From AM-2324 sp042091035 (GTDB taxonomy: Bacteria > Bacteroidota > Bacteroidia > Chitinophagales > Saprospiraceae): a DNA stretch of 39,870 bases. Below the pieces are notes generated by a model that worked only from the letters and a program-made list of their open reading frames with translations, did no database searches and had not been told where the DNA came from. Both the position numbers and the translations under genes were made by a program. The stretch spans positions 1 through 39,870 of the forward strand of contig JBELIG010000008.1 in NCBI GenBank assembly GCA_042091035.1. Direction: 5' to 3'. This document shows positions 6,890 to 15,131 of the stretch, piece by piece (the first letter of the stretch is position 1; every line of letters starts with the position of its first letter).

Positions 6890-9607
6890 TTATTCAAATA
6901 GACCTATCAAGTTCTTGTAATCGTCATACCTTTCATATGGGGTCTTTAACTCTAACATTGGAAGAAGATTTAGTGCCATTTCTTCATAATGAGCCTCAAT
7001 CTGTTCTTTCGTTGAATTTAAATACATCTCTAGTTCTCCGTTTAAAAGTTGTTTAGTCCTCCAATCAAAGGTTGCTAGCATACGTTCTTCAACTTCTTTA
7101 CGTATTGCAGTCTCATCTGCCAAGCTATTATCCTTGTTTCTTACTACCGTAATATCTTGTAATGCATTTTCATTTCTTGCAATGAATTCAGCAGTTTTGA
7201 ATAGGAAATAGCCAGTATGTACTTTCTTTCCGCTCAGCTTTTCTTCTAACAGAGCATATAATATTAATTGAAGATCCTCCTTAGAGCTAAGTTCACTTGT
7301 TTTTTTGGCGGTTTGGTACCATTTTAGATCTAGGATAAGGACTTCATCACCTCTGGTTAGAACCATATCCATGATTCCAAAGAATCGCAAGTCATCAAGA
7401 ACATTTCCATTGGTTTTTCTTTCGCAGGAATCTCGATTTATTTTCCAATCGTTAGCTATGATTTTAAGTCGGAAACTTTTTGCAGCTTCAAACAAAGTTC
7501 TTTTCAGGCTTTGTCTTTCAGACTCTTTTCCGTAGAGTAAGAAGATTGCACCTTTTTTAGCAAGTGCATTTGCGTATATGGTATCGAAATGAGTTTTTAA
7601 TGCTTGTTCATCCAGGTTTAGTATATCCGGGATACTGAATAGGAGTTCAAAGACATAATGCCCAACTACTCCTTTTATTCTGTTTTCATTTTTAATGCTT
7701 TCAATAGAACTTCTTCTAAGTTTAAGCAAATAACTGAATGCGAATTGATACGGGTGATAAAAGAGTTTGTTCAAAGAAGAATAACTCCACTTCTTTTCCG
7801 CTGAAAACTTTTGCAACAGCTTATTCAACTGATTGACTTGTGTGAAGCCCCTGTTGCTTTCAATGTTTATCGGTTCAATTGTCTTGAGTGCTGCTGCTTC
7901 GAAGCCAGATGCTTTGAAATCTGCTACAACTCTGTGTTGAGCAATCTCTAAGTTTTCAAGCCTTTCTTCTAGATCTGTGATTATATTTGAAGCTTCTTTT
8001 TGTTCTCCCTTTATCTTTTGTGGCACAACTAGGATGAGTTGGTCTTCAGCCTGAAGTAATGGCCATAATCGTCTCCAAAGTTTTTGTTTGGTTTCAAGTG
8101 ATGGTGCGTCTGGAAAACAATTTTTTTCATTTAAGAATTTCAATTCTTTAGTGGACCAAGCCGAGAATTGATATTGTTCATTCCCTTGTACGCAATTCCA
8201 CCAGATAATTTGCCTGCAGGGTTGTAGAATAGCAGTAGCCTTACTGACGTAAGCTGGGGCCTCAATCATACGATCCTTTAGTAGGAATGGAGCTGCCTGG
8301 AATATGGAGTTGATAATCTGTTCTAGTTGCAATTGAGTGATTTTCTCAGACTCAAAAGACTCTAGTAGGTCAATTAATTGCTTGCAGAGTTTATGAAGCA
8401 GATTTATGTGCTGGTTTTCCAGATCCTTTGATGAGATATGCTTAGAAAGATGTTTGTAAATTTTTAATACTTCAGTTTTTGGGCAACCTGTATTGGCATC
8501 GAAACGATCTCTGTTGAACCAAAAGCTGTATTCAGTTAGTATTTTTTGTTCTCTTTCATTGCTATAACTATCTTTTTCATTGAGGTATTTACGTACTGTA
8601 TCTTCGAACTCTTCATGGTCAAATCCAGGAGCATCGGAGAATTTTTGAATTAGTTTTCTCGCAAGACCTTTATCGAATGGGCTTGCGGGTAACTTAAGGA
8701 AGTCAACAACTTTAAATAAGTCTAAAGGGCCCCAAAGGAATACGGAAATAGATTTTAGTAACATTAGGCCTGGCCTTACTGGAGCAGATGACGGAACTCC
8801 CATAGCAGGGTATCCATAATTGCTAAGGCTTCTATCTAATGCATTGGATTGATCTGGGATATAGAGTAATCTTTCTTTATTATCTAATACTTGTGCTATG
8901 TATTGACTAGCATCGCTTTCTGTTTCGAATTTCCAGATCTGAAAAGAACCATCTCCTTTGAGTGTACAATTCATTCTGTTGTTAATGAACAGATCTTGTA
9001 TCTTGTTAAGATCAGAATCTGTCTTTTTTGCAGATCCTTCTTGATTGACGTCTATGAGCTTAATGTGGGGATTTTCGCGAATAATATCTTCTATAAGATT
9101 CTTGAAATGGCCAGGTAGTAAGCTTTTCGGTTCTGCAAGTTTTATTTCTCGAACAGGAAGTTGAACCGTATTTATTTTTTTTCGGACAAAATCAAATCGA
9201 TCTGCAAACCCCTTAGGCCAATCACTACCTAGTTTTTTTATTGCTTTTTCGAGAAGGTGTAAAACATGGAGGCGATTTAGATTAGTTGCCATGCAAAAGT
9301 CATGACCTGCTAATAAAAGTTCGTCTCTAAGTTCGAGTATTTTTTTGGAGCTTCCATAAGGATCCGCAACAAAAGAGTCTTTGAAAAAGGCATCATCCTG
9401 ATCAGTCAGGATGTCTTGAAGGAGTTTTCTCGTGAATTCGAGCCGAATATGAGCATAAGCTTCAGATGTCTCATGATACGGACTCAGACAGATTTCTTCT
9501 AAGTAGGTCAATAATTTTGTAGGACCTGCTATTAATGAACCTTGGTTTTGACTAGTGGAGTGGGGGTATGCTCTGTTATCTAGAGCAGTACCAAAGTGTA
9601 ATTTCAT
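6890..9607 (-). CDS. AddB-like PD-(D/E)XK nuclease
   Basis: A 905-residue protein with a C-terminal RecB/AddB-type nuclease domain. The histidine motif GHYVFELLF puts His650 in place, and the acidic and DxK residues are Asp747 (GIMDMV) and Asp760/Lys762 (LDLKWY), followed by the Q-motif QLILYALL. The N-terminal two thirds resemble the inactivated helicase-like part of AddB, for example RLLYIPDQSNALDRSLSNYG and VRPGLMLLKSISVFLWGPLD. Such proteins usually work with a UvrD-like AddA helicase-nuclease in double-strand break end processing, but no such gene lies next to it here. The start is 10 bases after the stop of the START-like gene on the same strand, so they form an operon. Confidence 0.8.
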   Translation of the reverse strand: MKLHFGTALDNRAYPHSTSQNQGSLIAGPTKLLTYLEEICLSPYHETSEAYAHIRLEFTRKLLQDILTDQDDAFFKDSFVADPYGSSKKILELRDELLLAGHDFCMATNLNRLHVLHLLEKAIKKLGSDWPKGFADRFDFVRKKINTVQLPVREIKLAEPKSLLPGHFKNLIEDIIRENPHIKLIDVNQEGSAKKTDSDLNKIQDLFINNRMNCTLKGDGSFQIWKFETESDASQYIAQVLDNKERLLYIPDQSNALDRSLSNYGYPAMGVPSSAPVRPGLMLLKSISVFLWGPLDLFKVVDFLKLPASPFDKGLARKLIQKFSDAPGFDHEEFEDTVRKYLNEKDSYSNEREQKILTEYSFWFNRDRFDANTGCPKTEVLKIYKHLSKHISSKDLENQHINLLHKLCKQLIDLLESFESEKITQLQLEQIINSIFQAAPFLLKDRMIEAPAYVSKATAILQPCRQIIWWNCVQGNEQYQFSAWSTKELKFLNEKNCFPDAPSLETKQKLWRRLWPLLQAEDQLILVVPQKIKGEQKEASNIITDLEERLENLEIAQHRVVADFKASGFEAAALKTIEPINIESNRGFTQVNQLNKLLQKFSAEKKWSYSSLNKLFYHPYQFAFSYLLKLRRSSIESIKNENRIKGVVGHYVFELLFSIPDILNLDEQALKTHFDTIYANALAKKGAIFLLYGKESERQSLKRTLFEAAKSFRLKIIANDWKINRDSCERKTNGNVLDDLRFFGIMDMVLTRGDEVLILDLKWYQTAKKTSELSSKEDLQLILYALLEEKLSGKKVHTGYFLFKTAEFIARNENALQDITVVRNKDNSLADETAIRKEVEERMLATFDWRTKQLLNGELEMYLNSTKEQIEAHYEEMALNLLPMLELKTPYERYDDYKNLIGLFE

Positions 9608-9617
9608 TTAGCTAAAT

Positions 9618-9998
9618 TTAGCCGCCGGTTTCTTGTTTAAGTTGTTTCATTTGCGATTCCCAAAGTTGTCTTTGATCATCAATTTCATCATCGTCACAAA
9701 AGTCTGTTAGAATCAGAATCGTTTCATTTGTGACTGGTGATTTTTCAAACTTGAATTCAAGATATTCGTCATCACTATCTGCGTCCTCCCATTTAAAACG
9801 GATACGCTCATTTTCTTTATCCTCAGCGAGTTCTGCTATTTCATCTGCACCTTCCCAAGTGAATGTATAAACCTCACCTGTGATATCAACTTCATCACAG
9901 AACCAACGTATTAGACAGTTTGGTGTAGTGAAAAATTGGTATAAAATAGATGGAGAAGCTCTAAATAGGAACTCCATTTTGAATGATACTCTTTTCAT
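9618..9998 (-). CDS. START-like domain protein
   Basis: A 126-residue very acidic protein. It reads MKRVSFKMEFLFRASPSILY and contains NCLIRWFCDEVDITGEVYTF, the pattern of small Bacteroidota START-like/AHSA1-type proteins with a helix-grip fold expected to hold a hydrophobic ligand. The function is not known. It is the first gene of a two-gene unit with the AddB-like nuclease, and its promoter must lie in the divergent region shared with the sigma-factor gene. The association with a DNA-repair nuclease may be only positional. Confidence 0.75.
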   Translation of the reverse strand: MKRVSFKMEFLFRASPSILYQFFTTPNCLIRWFCDEVDITGEVYTFTWEGADEIAELAEDKENERIRFKWEDADSDDEYLEFKFEKSPVTNETILILTDFCDDDEIDDQRQLWESQMKQLKQETGG

Positions 9999-10347
9999 CT
10001 TCGTTCTCTTCTTTATCGATTTTGACGCTTTAAATGGACTTGTAGGCCCAAGGCATTCATTTACTTGTCAAATCGCAATAAATAATAAATAGTTCATATT
10101 TCCAAAAAATAAATGCTATTACTAGATAGAAAATTGATTTTAAAATTGCAATACCTCAAAAAAAAAATATGTTACCTTTTTACTTGTTTTTTTATCATAC
10201 CCTTGACAAATGGCGCTTATAATCTTAACTTTGTATTCGGTTTTCATTGCAAATCCCTTAACAATCCACACAACATACCATCAAGCCAACACAAAACTTT
10301 GCAGAAAATCCACTTTAAAGCATATAATAATTATACAATAAGTTTAC
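9999..10347. other. Divergent intergenic region between START-like gene and sigma-factor gene
   Basis: A 349-base region with no convincing gene. It holds the promoter of the sigma-factor gene at 10202-10233 and about 105 bases of leader. On the minus strand a TTTGACA block at 10066-10073 could be the -33 element of the START-like gene, but I find no good -7 element after it. The short reading frames across it lack ribosome-binding sites and family likeness. Confidence 0.6.
10202..10233 (+). promoter_or_regulatory. Primary sigma factor gene promoter
   Basis: CTTGACA at 10202 (-33) and TAACTTTG at 10226-10233 (-7) are separated by 20 bases, an excellent fit to the Bacteroidota pattern TTTG-N19/21-TAnnTTTG. 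It predicts a leader of roughly 105 bases before the ATG at 10348. Confidence 0.8.
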
Positions 10348-11217
10348 ATGAGGCAACTTAAAATTACTAAGTCGATTACTAACAGAGAATCACAATCGTT
10401 AGAGAAGTATCTGCAAGAAATCGGTAAAGTTGATCTACTTTCTCCTGAGGATGAGGTTTCTTTAGCAAAAAGAATCAAAGAGGGTGACGCGCAAGCATTA
10501 GAGAAACTTACAAAAGCAAACCTTAGGTTTGTGGTTTCCGTCGCTAAGCAATACCAAAATCAAGGATTATCGCTATCGGATCTTATTAATGAAGGGAATT
10601 TAGGGCTTATCAAAGCTGCTCAACGTTTTGACGAAACAAGAGGTTTTAAATTTATCTCTTACGCCGTATGGTGGATTCGTCAGTCTATTCTGCAAGCATT
10701 GGCAGAACAGTCCCGTATTGTAAGGTTACCTTTGAACAAGGTAGGATCATTGAACAAAATCAACAAAGCATTTTCAGAGTTGGAGCAATCTTATGAAAGA
10801 GAGCCATCTGCTGATGAGTTAGCTGAGTTGTTGGAAATTGGTGTTGATGAAGTTGAGACCACACTTGGTGTAGCTGCTAGACACGTATCCATGGATGCTC
10901 CTTTTGTTGAAGGTGAAGACAACTCTCTTTTAGATGTCTTGGAGAACAGCGGTACTCCAGGCACGGATGATTCTTTGGCTTACAATGAATCACTTAGAAG
11001 AGAGATTGATCGCTCTTTATCTACATTGACTGATCGCCAGCGCGATGTAATAAAGTTATATTTCGGTATCGGCGTAGCTCACCAGATGTCCTTAGAGGAT
11101 ATCGGCGAGAAGTTCGGATTGACTAGAGAACGTGTCCGACAAATTAAGGACAAAGCAATTAATAAATTAAGGTCAACAAATCGAAGTAAGCTTTTGAAAA
11201 ACTTCTTAGGAAATTAA
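10348..11217 (+). CDS. rpoD: Primary RNA polymerase sigma factor (RpoD/SigA)
   Basis: A 289-residue group 1 sigma factor, the housekeeping promoter-recognition subunit of RNA polymerase. Region 1.2 (SLEKYLQEIGKVDLLSPEDE), region 2 (NLRFVVSVAKQYQNQGL, then RGFKFISYAVWWIRQSI for -10 recognition and melting), region 3, and region 4 with its helix-turn-helix (LEDIGEKFGLTRERVRQIKD) are all complete. Region 1.1 is absent, as is normal for the roughly 287-residue primary sigma of Bacteroidota, which recognises TTTG/TAnnTTTG promoters. Its own promoter fits this pattern, suggesting self-dependent expression. A clean terminator follows. Confidence 0.96.
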   Translation: MRQLKITKSITNRESQSLEKYLQEIGKVDLLSPEDEVSLAKRIKEGDAQALEKLTKANLRFVVSVAKQYQNQGLSLSDLINEGNLGLIKAAQRFDETRGFKFISYAVWWIRQSILQALAEQSRIVRLPLNKVGSLNKINKAFSELEQSYEREPSADELAELLEIGVDEVETTLGVAARHVSMDAPFVEGEDNSLLDVLENSGTPGTDDSLAYNESLRREIDRSLSTLTDRQRDVIKLYFGIGVAHQMSLEDIGEKFGLTRERVRQIKDKAINKLRSTNRSKLLKNFLGN

Positions 11218-11236
11218 TTTTTAATTATAGAGTTAG

Positions 11237-11268
11237 CAGCCAAATGAAAGTTTGGCTGTTTTTTTTTA
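11237..11268 (+). terminator. Intrinsic terminator of the sigma-factor gene
   Basis: CAGCCAAA (11237-11244) pairs with TTTGGCTG (11251-11258) around a six-base loop, followed by a run of nine to ten T. Confidence 0.9.
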
Positions 11269-11288
11269 TTCAATCATATAATTTTAGC

Positions 11289-11296
11289 TACTTTTG
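11289..11296 (+). promoter_or_regulatory. Putative -7 element of GAPDH gene promoter
   Basis: TACTTTTG is a full match to TAnnTTTG and lies 42 bases before the GAPDH start. The -33 position falls in T-rich terminator sequence, without a clear TTTG. Confidence 0.55.
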
Positions 11297-11337
11297 CGCT
11301 GTTGTTCTAACAGAAAACTTAACCAAATTATAAAAAG

Positions 11338-12807
11338 ATGAGCGAAAAAGAAATGCTTTTACGTTCTGCTACTGATGCATCTCTTCAAACCTGGCGAACA
11401 GATGAAATGATGGCATTAGAGCTTCTTAGAATTGTTGGAGAATTACGCTTCGATAGGGGCGTAGAAATTGTATTTTTCCGCAGTGATATATATGATAGTA
11501 GGCCTAGTGAGCTGATGAATATCCTGTTGAAATCTCAAAACTATGTAAAGCAGGAGGTTTCAGTAAAGTTAGCACTTGGTCTTATTCGTGCAATTGCTGA
11601 TGTTCCTGGATTAGTTCCGGCAAAGATAGACCTAGGTCGCATGAGTGTCGAGTGGCTAGAATCTGGCAAAAAGGAATCTGAAATCCATTCTTTTGTTGGG
11701 GACCGTTTAGCAACCTTTCAAGGTGAAAACACATCAAGAGTTTCCAAAGACGTTGTTCTGTATGGTTTTGGTCGAATTGGTCGTTTGCTTGCTCGTCGTA
11801 TTATTTCAATGACGGGTAAAGGGCAGCAACTGAGATTGAAAGCGATTGTGCTTAGACCAAAGATGAAAAATGTTCGTGAGGAATTAGAAAAGCGAGCTTC
11901 TCTTTTGCAATCGGATTCTGTACACGGAGACTTCCACGGAGTAGTTGAGGTGACTGGGGATGATGAATTAACAATAAATGGTAATAAGATCAAGGTCATA
12001 TTTGCTGGCAAACCAGCAGATATTGATTATACATCTTATGGCATTAAAGATGCCCTTTTGATTGATAATACTGGGGTATGGAGAGATAAAGAAGGACTTT
12101 CTGGTCATCTGCGTCCTGGTATTGAAAAAGTGATGCTTACTGCACCCGGTAATGACATCCCAAATATTGTGCATGGTGTGAACCAGCATACCCTAAATCT
12201 TGAAGAGGAAAAAGTGATCAGTGCAGCTTCTTGTACCACTAATGCGATAAGCCCTGTTCTAAAAGTCCTTAATGAAGCATTTGGTGTGGAAAAGGGACAT
12301 ATCGAATCTATACACGCTTATACTTCTGATCAAAACTTATTGGACAACTTTCATAAAAAGCCAAGGAGAGGTAGAGCAGCAGCTGTAAATATGGTGCTTA
12401 CTTCAACAGGGGCAGCAAGCGCAGTAGGAAAGGTTCTTCCTGAGCTGAAGGGCGTACTTACAGGAAATGCGGTTCGTGTTCCAACACCTAATGTATCTCT
12501 TGCTATAATGAATTTGAGTCTAAATAAGGCGACAACAGTTGAGGAGCTGAATGAGCTTATCCGTCAAAAATCATTGTTTTCAGAGCTTGTTGAGCAATTA
12601 GATTACTCTACATCTTCTGAATTCGTATCTACTAGTGCGATCGGTATGACAGCTACTAGTATTTTTGATGCACAGTCTACCATTCTTTCGCAGGATGGTA
12701 AATCCGCAACGATCTATGTTTGGTATGATAATGAATATGGATATACTTGTCAGGTGATGCGTTTAGCGAAATACGTTGCAGGAGTGCGACGTAAAGTTTA
12801 TTACTAG
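11338..12807 (+). CDS. gap: Glyceraldehyde-3-phosphate dehydrogenase, long form
   Basis: A 489-residue cytosolic enzyme converting glyceraldehyde 3-phosphate to 1,3-bisphosphoglycerate. The catalytic core is classical: Rossmann motif YGFGRIGRLLARR (about 141-153), the active site SAASCTTN with Cys299, and the partner His326 in SIHAYTSDQ, 27 residues on as in standard GAPDH. Later RGRAAAVNM and NAVRVPTPNVS are also as expected. An extra N-terminal part of about 130 residues precedes the dinucleotide-binding domain; this long form is usual in Bacteroidota and some other phyla, with the role of the extension unknown. It has its own promoter and terminator and is a single-gene unit. Confidence 0.94.
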   Translation: MSEKEMLLRSATDASLQTWRTDEMMALELLRIVGELRFDRGVEIVFFRSDIYDSRPSELMNILLKSQNYVKQEVSVKLALGLIRAIADVPGLVPAKIDLGRMSVEWLESGKKESEIHSFVGDRLATFQGENTSRVSKDVVLYGFGRIGRLLARRIISMTGKGQQLRLKAIVLRPKMKNVREELEKRASLLQSDSVHGDFHGVVEVTGDDELTINGNKIKVIFAGKPADIDYTSYGIKDALLIDNTGVWRDKEGLSGHLRPGIEKVMLTAPGNDIPNIVHGVNQHTLNLEEEKVISAASCTTNAISPVLKVLNEAFGVEKGHIESIHAYTSDQNLLDNFHKKPRRGRAAAVNMVLTSTGAASAVGKVLPELKGVLTGNAVRVPTPNVSLAIMNLSLNKATTVEELNELIRQKSLFSELVEQLDYSTSSEFVSTSAIGMTATSIFDAQSTILSQDGKSATIYVWYDNEYGYTCQVMRLAKYVAGVRRKVYY

Positions 12808-12837
12808 AATATACATTCGTTTAGCAATATAAAATAG

Positions 12838-12871
12838 ATCCCCTTTTGGCCTCAGCCTTTAGGGGATTTTT
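12838..12871. terminator. Terminator shared by GAPDH and Lrp-type genes
   Basis: ATCCCC (12838-12843) pairs with GGGGAT (12862-12867), with an inner GGC/GCC pairing, followed by T5. The right arm lies inside the last codons and stop of the convergent Lrp-type gene. Confidence 0.8.
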
Positions 12872-13332
12872 AATAAGTTAATCGGCCTGTAAATTGCCTT
12901 TTCTAGCGAGATAAATGTTTCTGTCCTTTGAATACCTTGAATGTTTTGAATTTTTTCATGTAGAACAGTTCTTAAATGTTTGGTATCCTTACAGATGATT
13001 TTGGCGAAAATATTGTAGAGTCCCGTGGTGTAATGTGCTTCGATGATTTCTGGGATTTCTGTTAAGGCATCGGCAACACCTTCATACATGGAGCTTTTGT
13101 CTAAATAAACGCCAATGTAAGCGCAGATGTCATAACCGAGAATGGCTTCATTGACTGTGAGTTGGGAGCCTGTTACAATGCCTACATTGCTAAGTTTGTT
13201 CATTCGGACATGTATGGTACCTGCAGATACAAAGAGCTTTTTAGCGATTTCTGCATAGGTTGTCTTTGCATTGGACATCAAAATTGAAAGGATCTTTTTG
13301 TCTAGGTCGTCTAGTTCATATTGTTTGGACAT
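12859..13332 (-). CDS. Lrp/AsnC family transcriptional regulator
   Basis: A 157-residue one-component regulator. The N-terminal winged helix (LDDLDKKILSILMSNAKTTY, then AEIAKKLFVSAGTIHVRMNK) is the Lrp/AsnC type, followed by a RAM ligand-binding domain from about residue 68 (ICAYIGVYL, then HYTTGLYNIFAKIIC). Family members sense amino acids and act as octamers on amino-acid metabolism genes or globally. No metabolic operon is adjacent to name a target; the divergent neighbour is the CtpA-type protease, 215 bases away. The last codons form part of the shared terminator hairpin. Confidence 0.9.
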   Translation of the reverse strand: MSKQYELDDLDKKILSILMSNAKTTYAEIAKKLFVSAGTIHVRMNKLSNVGIVTGSQLTVNEAILGYDICAYIGVYLDKSSMYEGVADALTEIPEIIEAHYTTGLYNIFAKIICKDTKHLRTVLHEKIQNIQGIQRTETFISLEKAIYRPINLLKIP

Positions 13333-13547
13333 AAAATTGACAATTTTGGACTTGTGGATTGAATCGGAGACTGATTAATGTTAAGTTAAGAGAATATAGA
13401 CTTTTGCTGTGGTTTTTATTTAAATAAGTGAAAAAAAACCGAAGTAGAGCTAAATGAACATATTTTTACTCAAGCGACACATAAGCAGAACCATTTATTT
13501 TAATAAGTTTTCTATTATTGTGTTAATAAAATTGAGGAGCAAGAATT

Positions 13548-15131
13548 ATGACACACTACTCTAAAGAGAATAAATCTAGGACCAGCATAAGTTGGACACC
13601 CGTGCTTATGGCAATCATATTGGCAGTAGGTGTGCTCCTAGGCATGCAATTCAATAAGGAGAATCCCTCCATTACCATCATTAATCAAGAAAATAGTGAT
13701 AAAGGTCTAATTGTAGGTAAAGTGGATGAACTTATCCGTTATATCGACGCCAAGTACCTTGAGGATTTAGAAAGAGATACCTTGGTTAATAATGCTATAA
13801 ATAGAGTGTTGTCAAGCCTTGATCCTCATTCTTCTTACATCGATAATCGGCAACTTATCCAGATTGAGCACAGACTAAACGGTTCTTATAAGGGTATAGG
13901 CTTAGAGTTTTTGATGAATAAGGATACTATTTTGATCACCAATGTTTTGGAGTCTGGGCCTGCTAAGTCTAATGGTTTTAGGGTAGGAGATAAGATCCTA
14001 CAAATCAATGATGTGAAAGTTTCAGGAGTGAATATGAAATTGAGAGCTGTAGAAGATGTGATCTCTGAGCATGAAGGTGATGCATTTGATATCGATCGTT
14101 TAAGTGCAAATGGATCACTTATATCTGCCAAGCTACTTAAAGAAGATATAGCTTTACCATCTGTAGAGGAAGGAGTGCTTATTTCGGATTCTATAGGGTA
14201 TATAAAGGTCAATCATTTTGCCCAAAAGACCTATTATGAATTTATGACCCAGTTAGATACTTTGAGTTCTCAAGGATTAAAACATTTGGTATTAGATCTA
14301 AGACAGAATCCCGGAGGATATCTTACACAAGCAACTAAGATACTTGATCAATTATTTAAAAGAGAAGGTCGCTTACTTGTTTACACGGAGGGACGAACAT
14401 CCAAGCGCCAAGACTATTTTACAACGGGAAGAAATTTGTTTGATGTAGATCAAGTAGCTGTTTTAATAGATGAAGGCTCCGCTTCTGCTTCTGAGATTAT
14501 TGCTGGTGCTATCCAGGACAATGATAGGGGAGTACTTATTGGCTCAAAATCATATGGAAAAGGTTTAGTGCAGGAACAGTATAATCTAAGCGATGGATCT
14601 GCTTTGAGACTTACGGTTGCTAGGTATTTTACTCCATCAGGGAGATCTATCCAGAGGCCATATAAAGAAGTTGATAAAGAAGAGGTTCTAAAAGATACCG
14701 TGAATTATTTCACAAGTACTGGGCGTATTGTTTCCAGCGGTGGAGGAATAGTGCCAGATGTACCTATTGAAAATCAATTCATGTTCAAAAAAGATATGTA
14801 TGGATCATCTTTATTGAGTCTGTTCTATGCAAGTAATAAGAAGCAGATAGATCTAGTCTTGAATCTTGAAGACCCAAAATCTTTTTTAAATGAAAATCTC
14901 GATGAATCAATAGATCTTATGCTAAGTGATTTTATTGCAGAAAAAGAGGAGAGAAGCTTTTACAACGAGAACTTGGATAAGCTCAAAAATAATCTTAAGC
15001 TGATTTTGTTAGATCGCAGTTTTGATAAGAATGATCTGAAAGCTTATTTTATAGAGCAGGATGCAGCAATTCAAAAAGCGGTTTCTGTTGTTAAGGACAT
15101 TGAACAAATGGATCTTATGTTAGGCTACTGA
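13548..15131 (+). CDS. Carboxyl-terminal processing protease (S41, CtpA type)
   Basis: A 527-residue membrane-anchored serine protease acting on the periplasmic side. A signal-anchor lies at about residues 17-36 (TPVLMAIILAVGVLLGMQF), followed by a PDZ domain (about 95-180, with GIGLEF and SNGFRVGDKILQIND) and the S41 catalytic core. The Ser/Lys dyad is present: Ser313 in GSASASEI and Lys338 in SYGKGLVQ, spaced 25 as in Prc/CtpA. Substrates are unknown; family members trim or degrade exported proteins. GAGGAG precedes the ATG. The stop overlaps the stop of the convergent GH36 gene by 7 bases, with no terminator visible. Confidence 0.92.
   Translation: MTHYSKENKSRTSISWTPVLMAIILAVGVLLGMQFNKENPSITIINQENSDKGLIVGKVDELIRYIDAKYLEDLERDTLVNNAINRVLSSLDPHSSYIDNRQLIQIEHRLNGSYKGIGLEFLMNKDTILITNVLESGPAKSNGFRVGDKILQINDVKVSGVNMKLRAVEDVISEHEGDAFDIDRLSANGSLISAKLLKEDIALPSVEEGVLISDSIGYIKVNHFAQKTYYEFMTQLDTLSSQGLKHLVLDLRQNPGGYLTQATKILDQLFKREGRLLVYTEGRTSKRQDYFTTGRNLFDVDQVAVLIDEGSASASEIIAGAIQDNDRGVLIGSKSYGKGLVQEQYNLSDGSALRLTVARYFTPSGRSIQRPYKEVDKEEVLKDTVNYFTSTGRIVSSGGGIVPDVPIENQFMFKKDMYGSSLLSLFYASNKKQIDLVLNLEDPKSFLNENLDESIDLMLSDFIAEKEERSFYNENLDKLKNNLKLILLDRSFDKNDLKAYFIEQDAAIQKAVSVVKDIEQMDLMLGY

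Noticed and set aside
10113..10361. Open frame of 82 residues before the sigma-factor gene
   Set aside because: It begins without a ribosome-binding site, covers the sigma-factor promoter and start, and has no family likeness.
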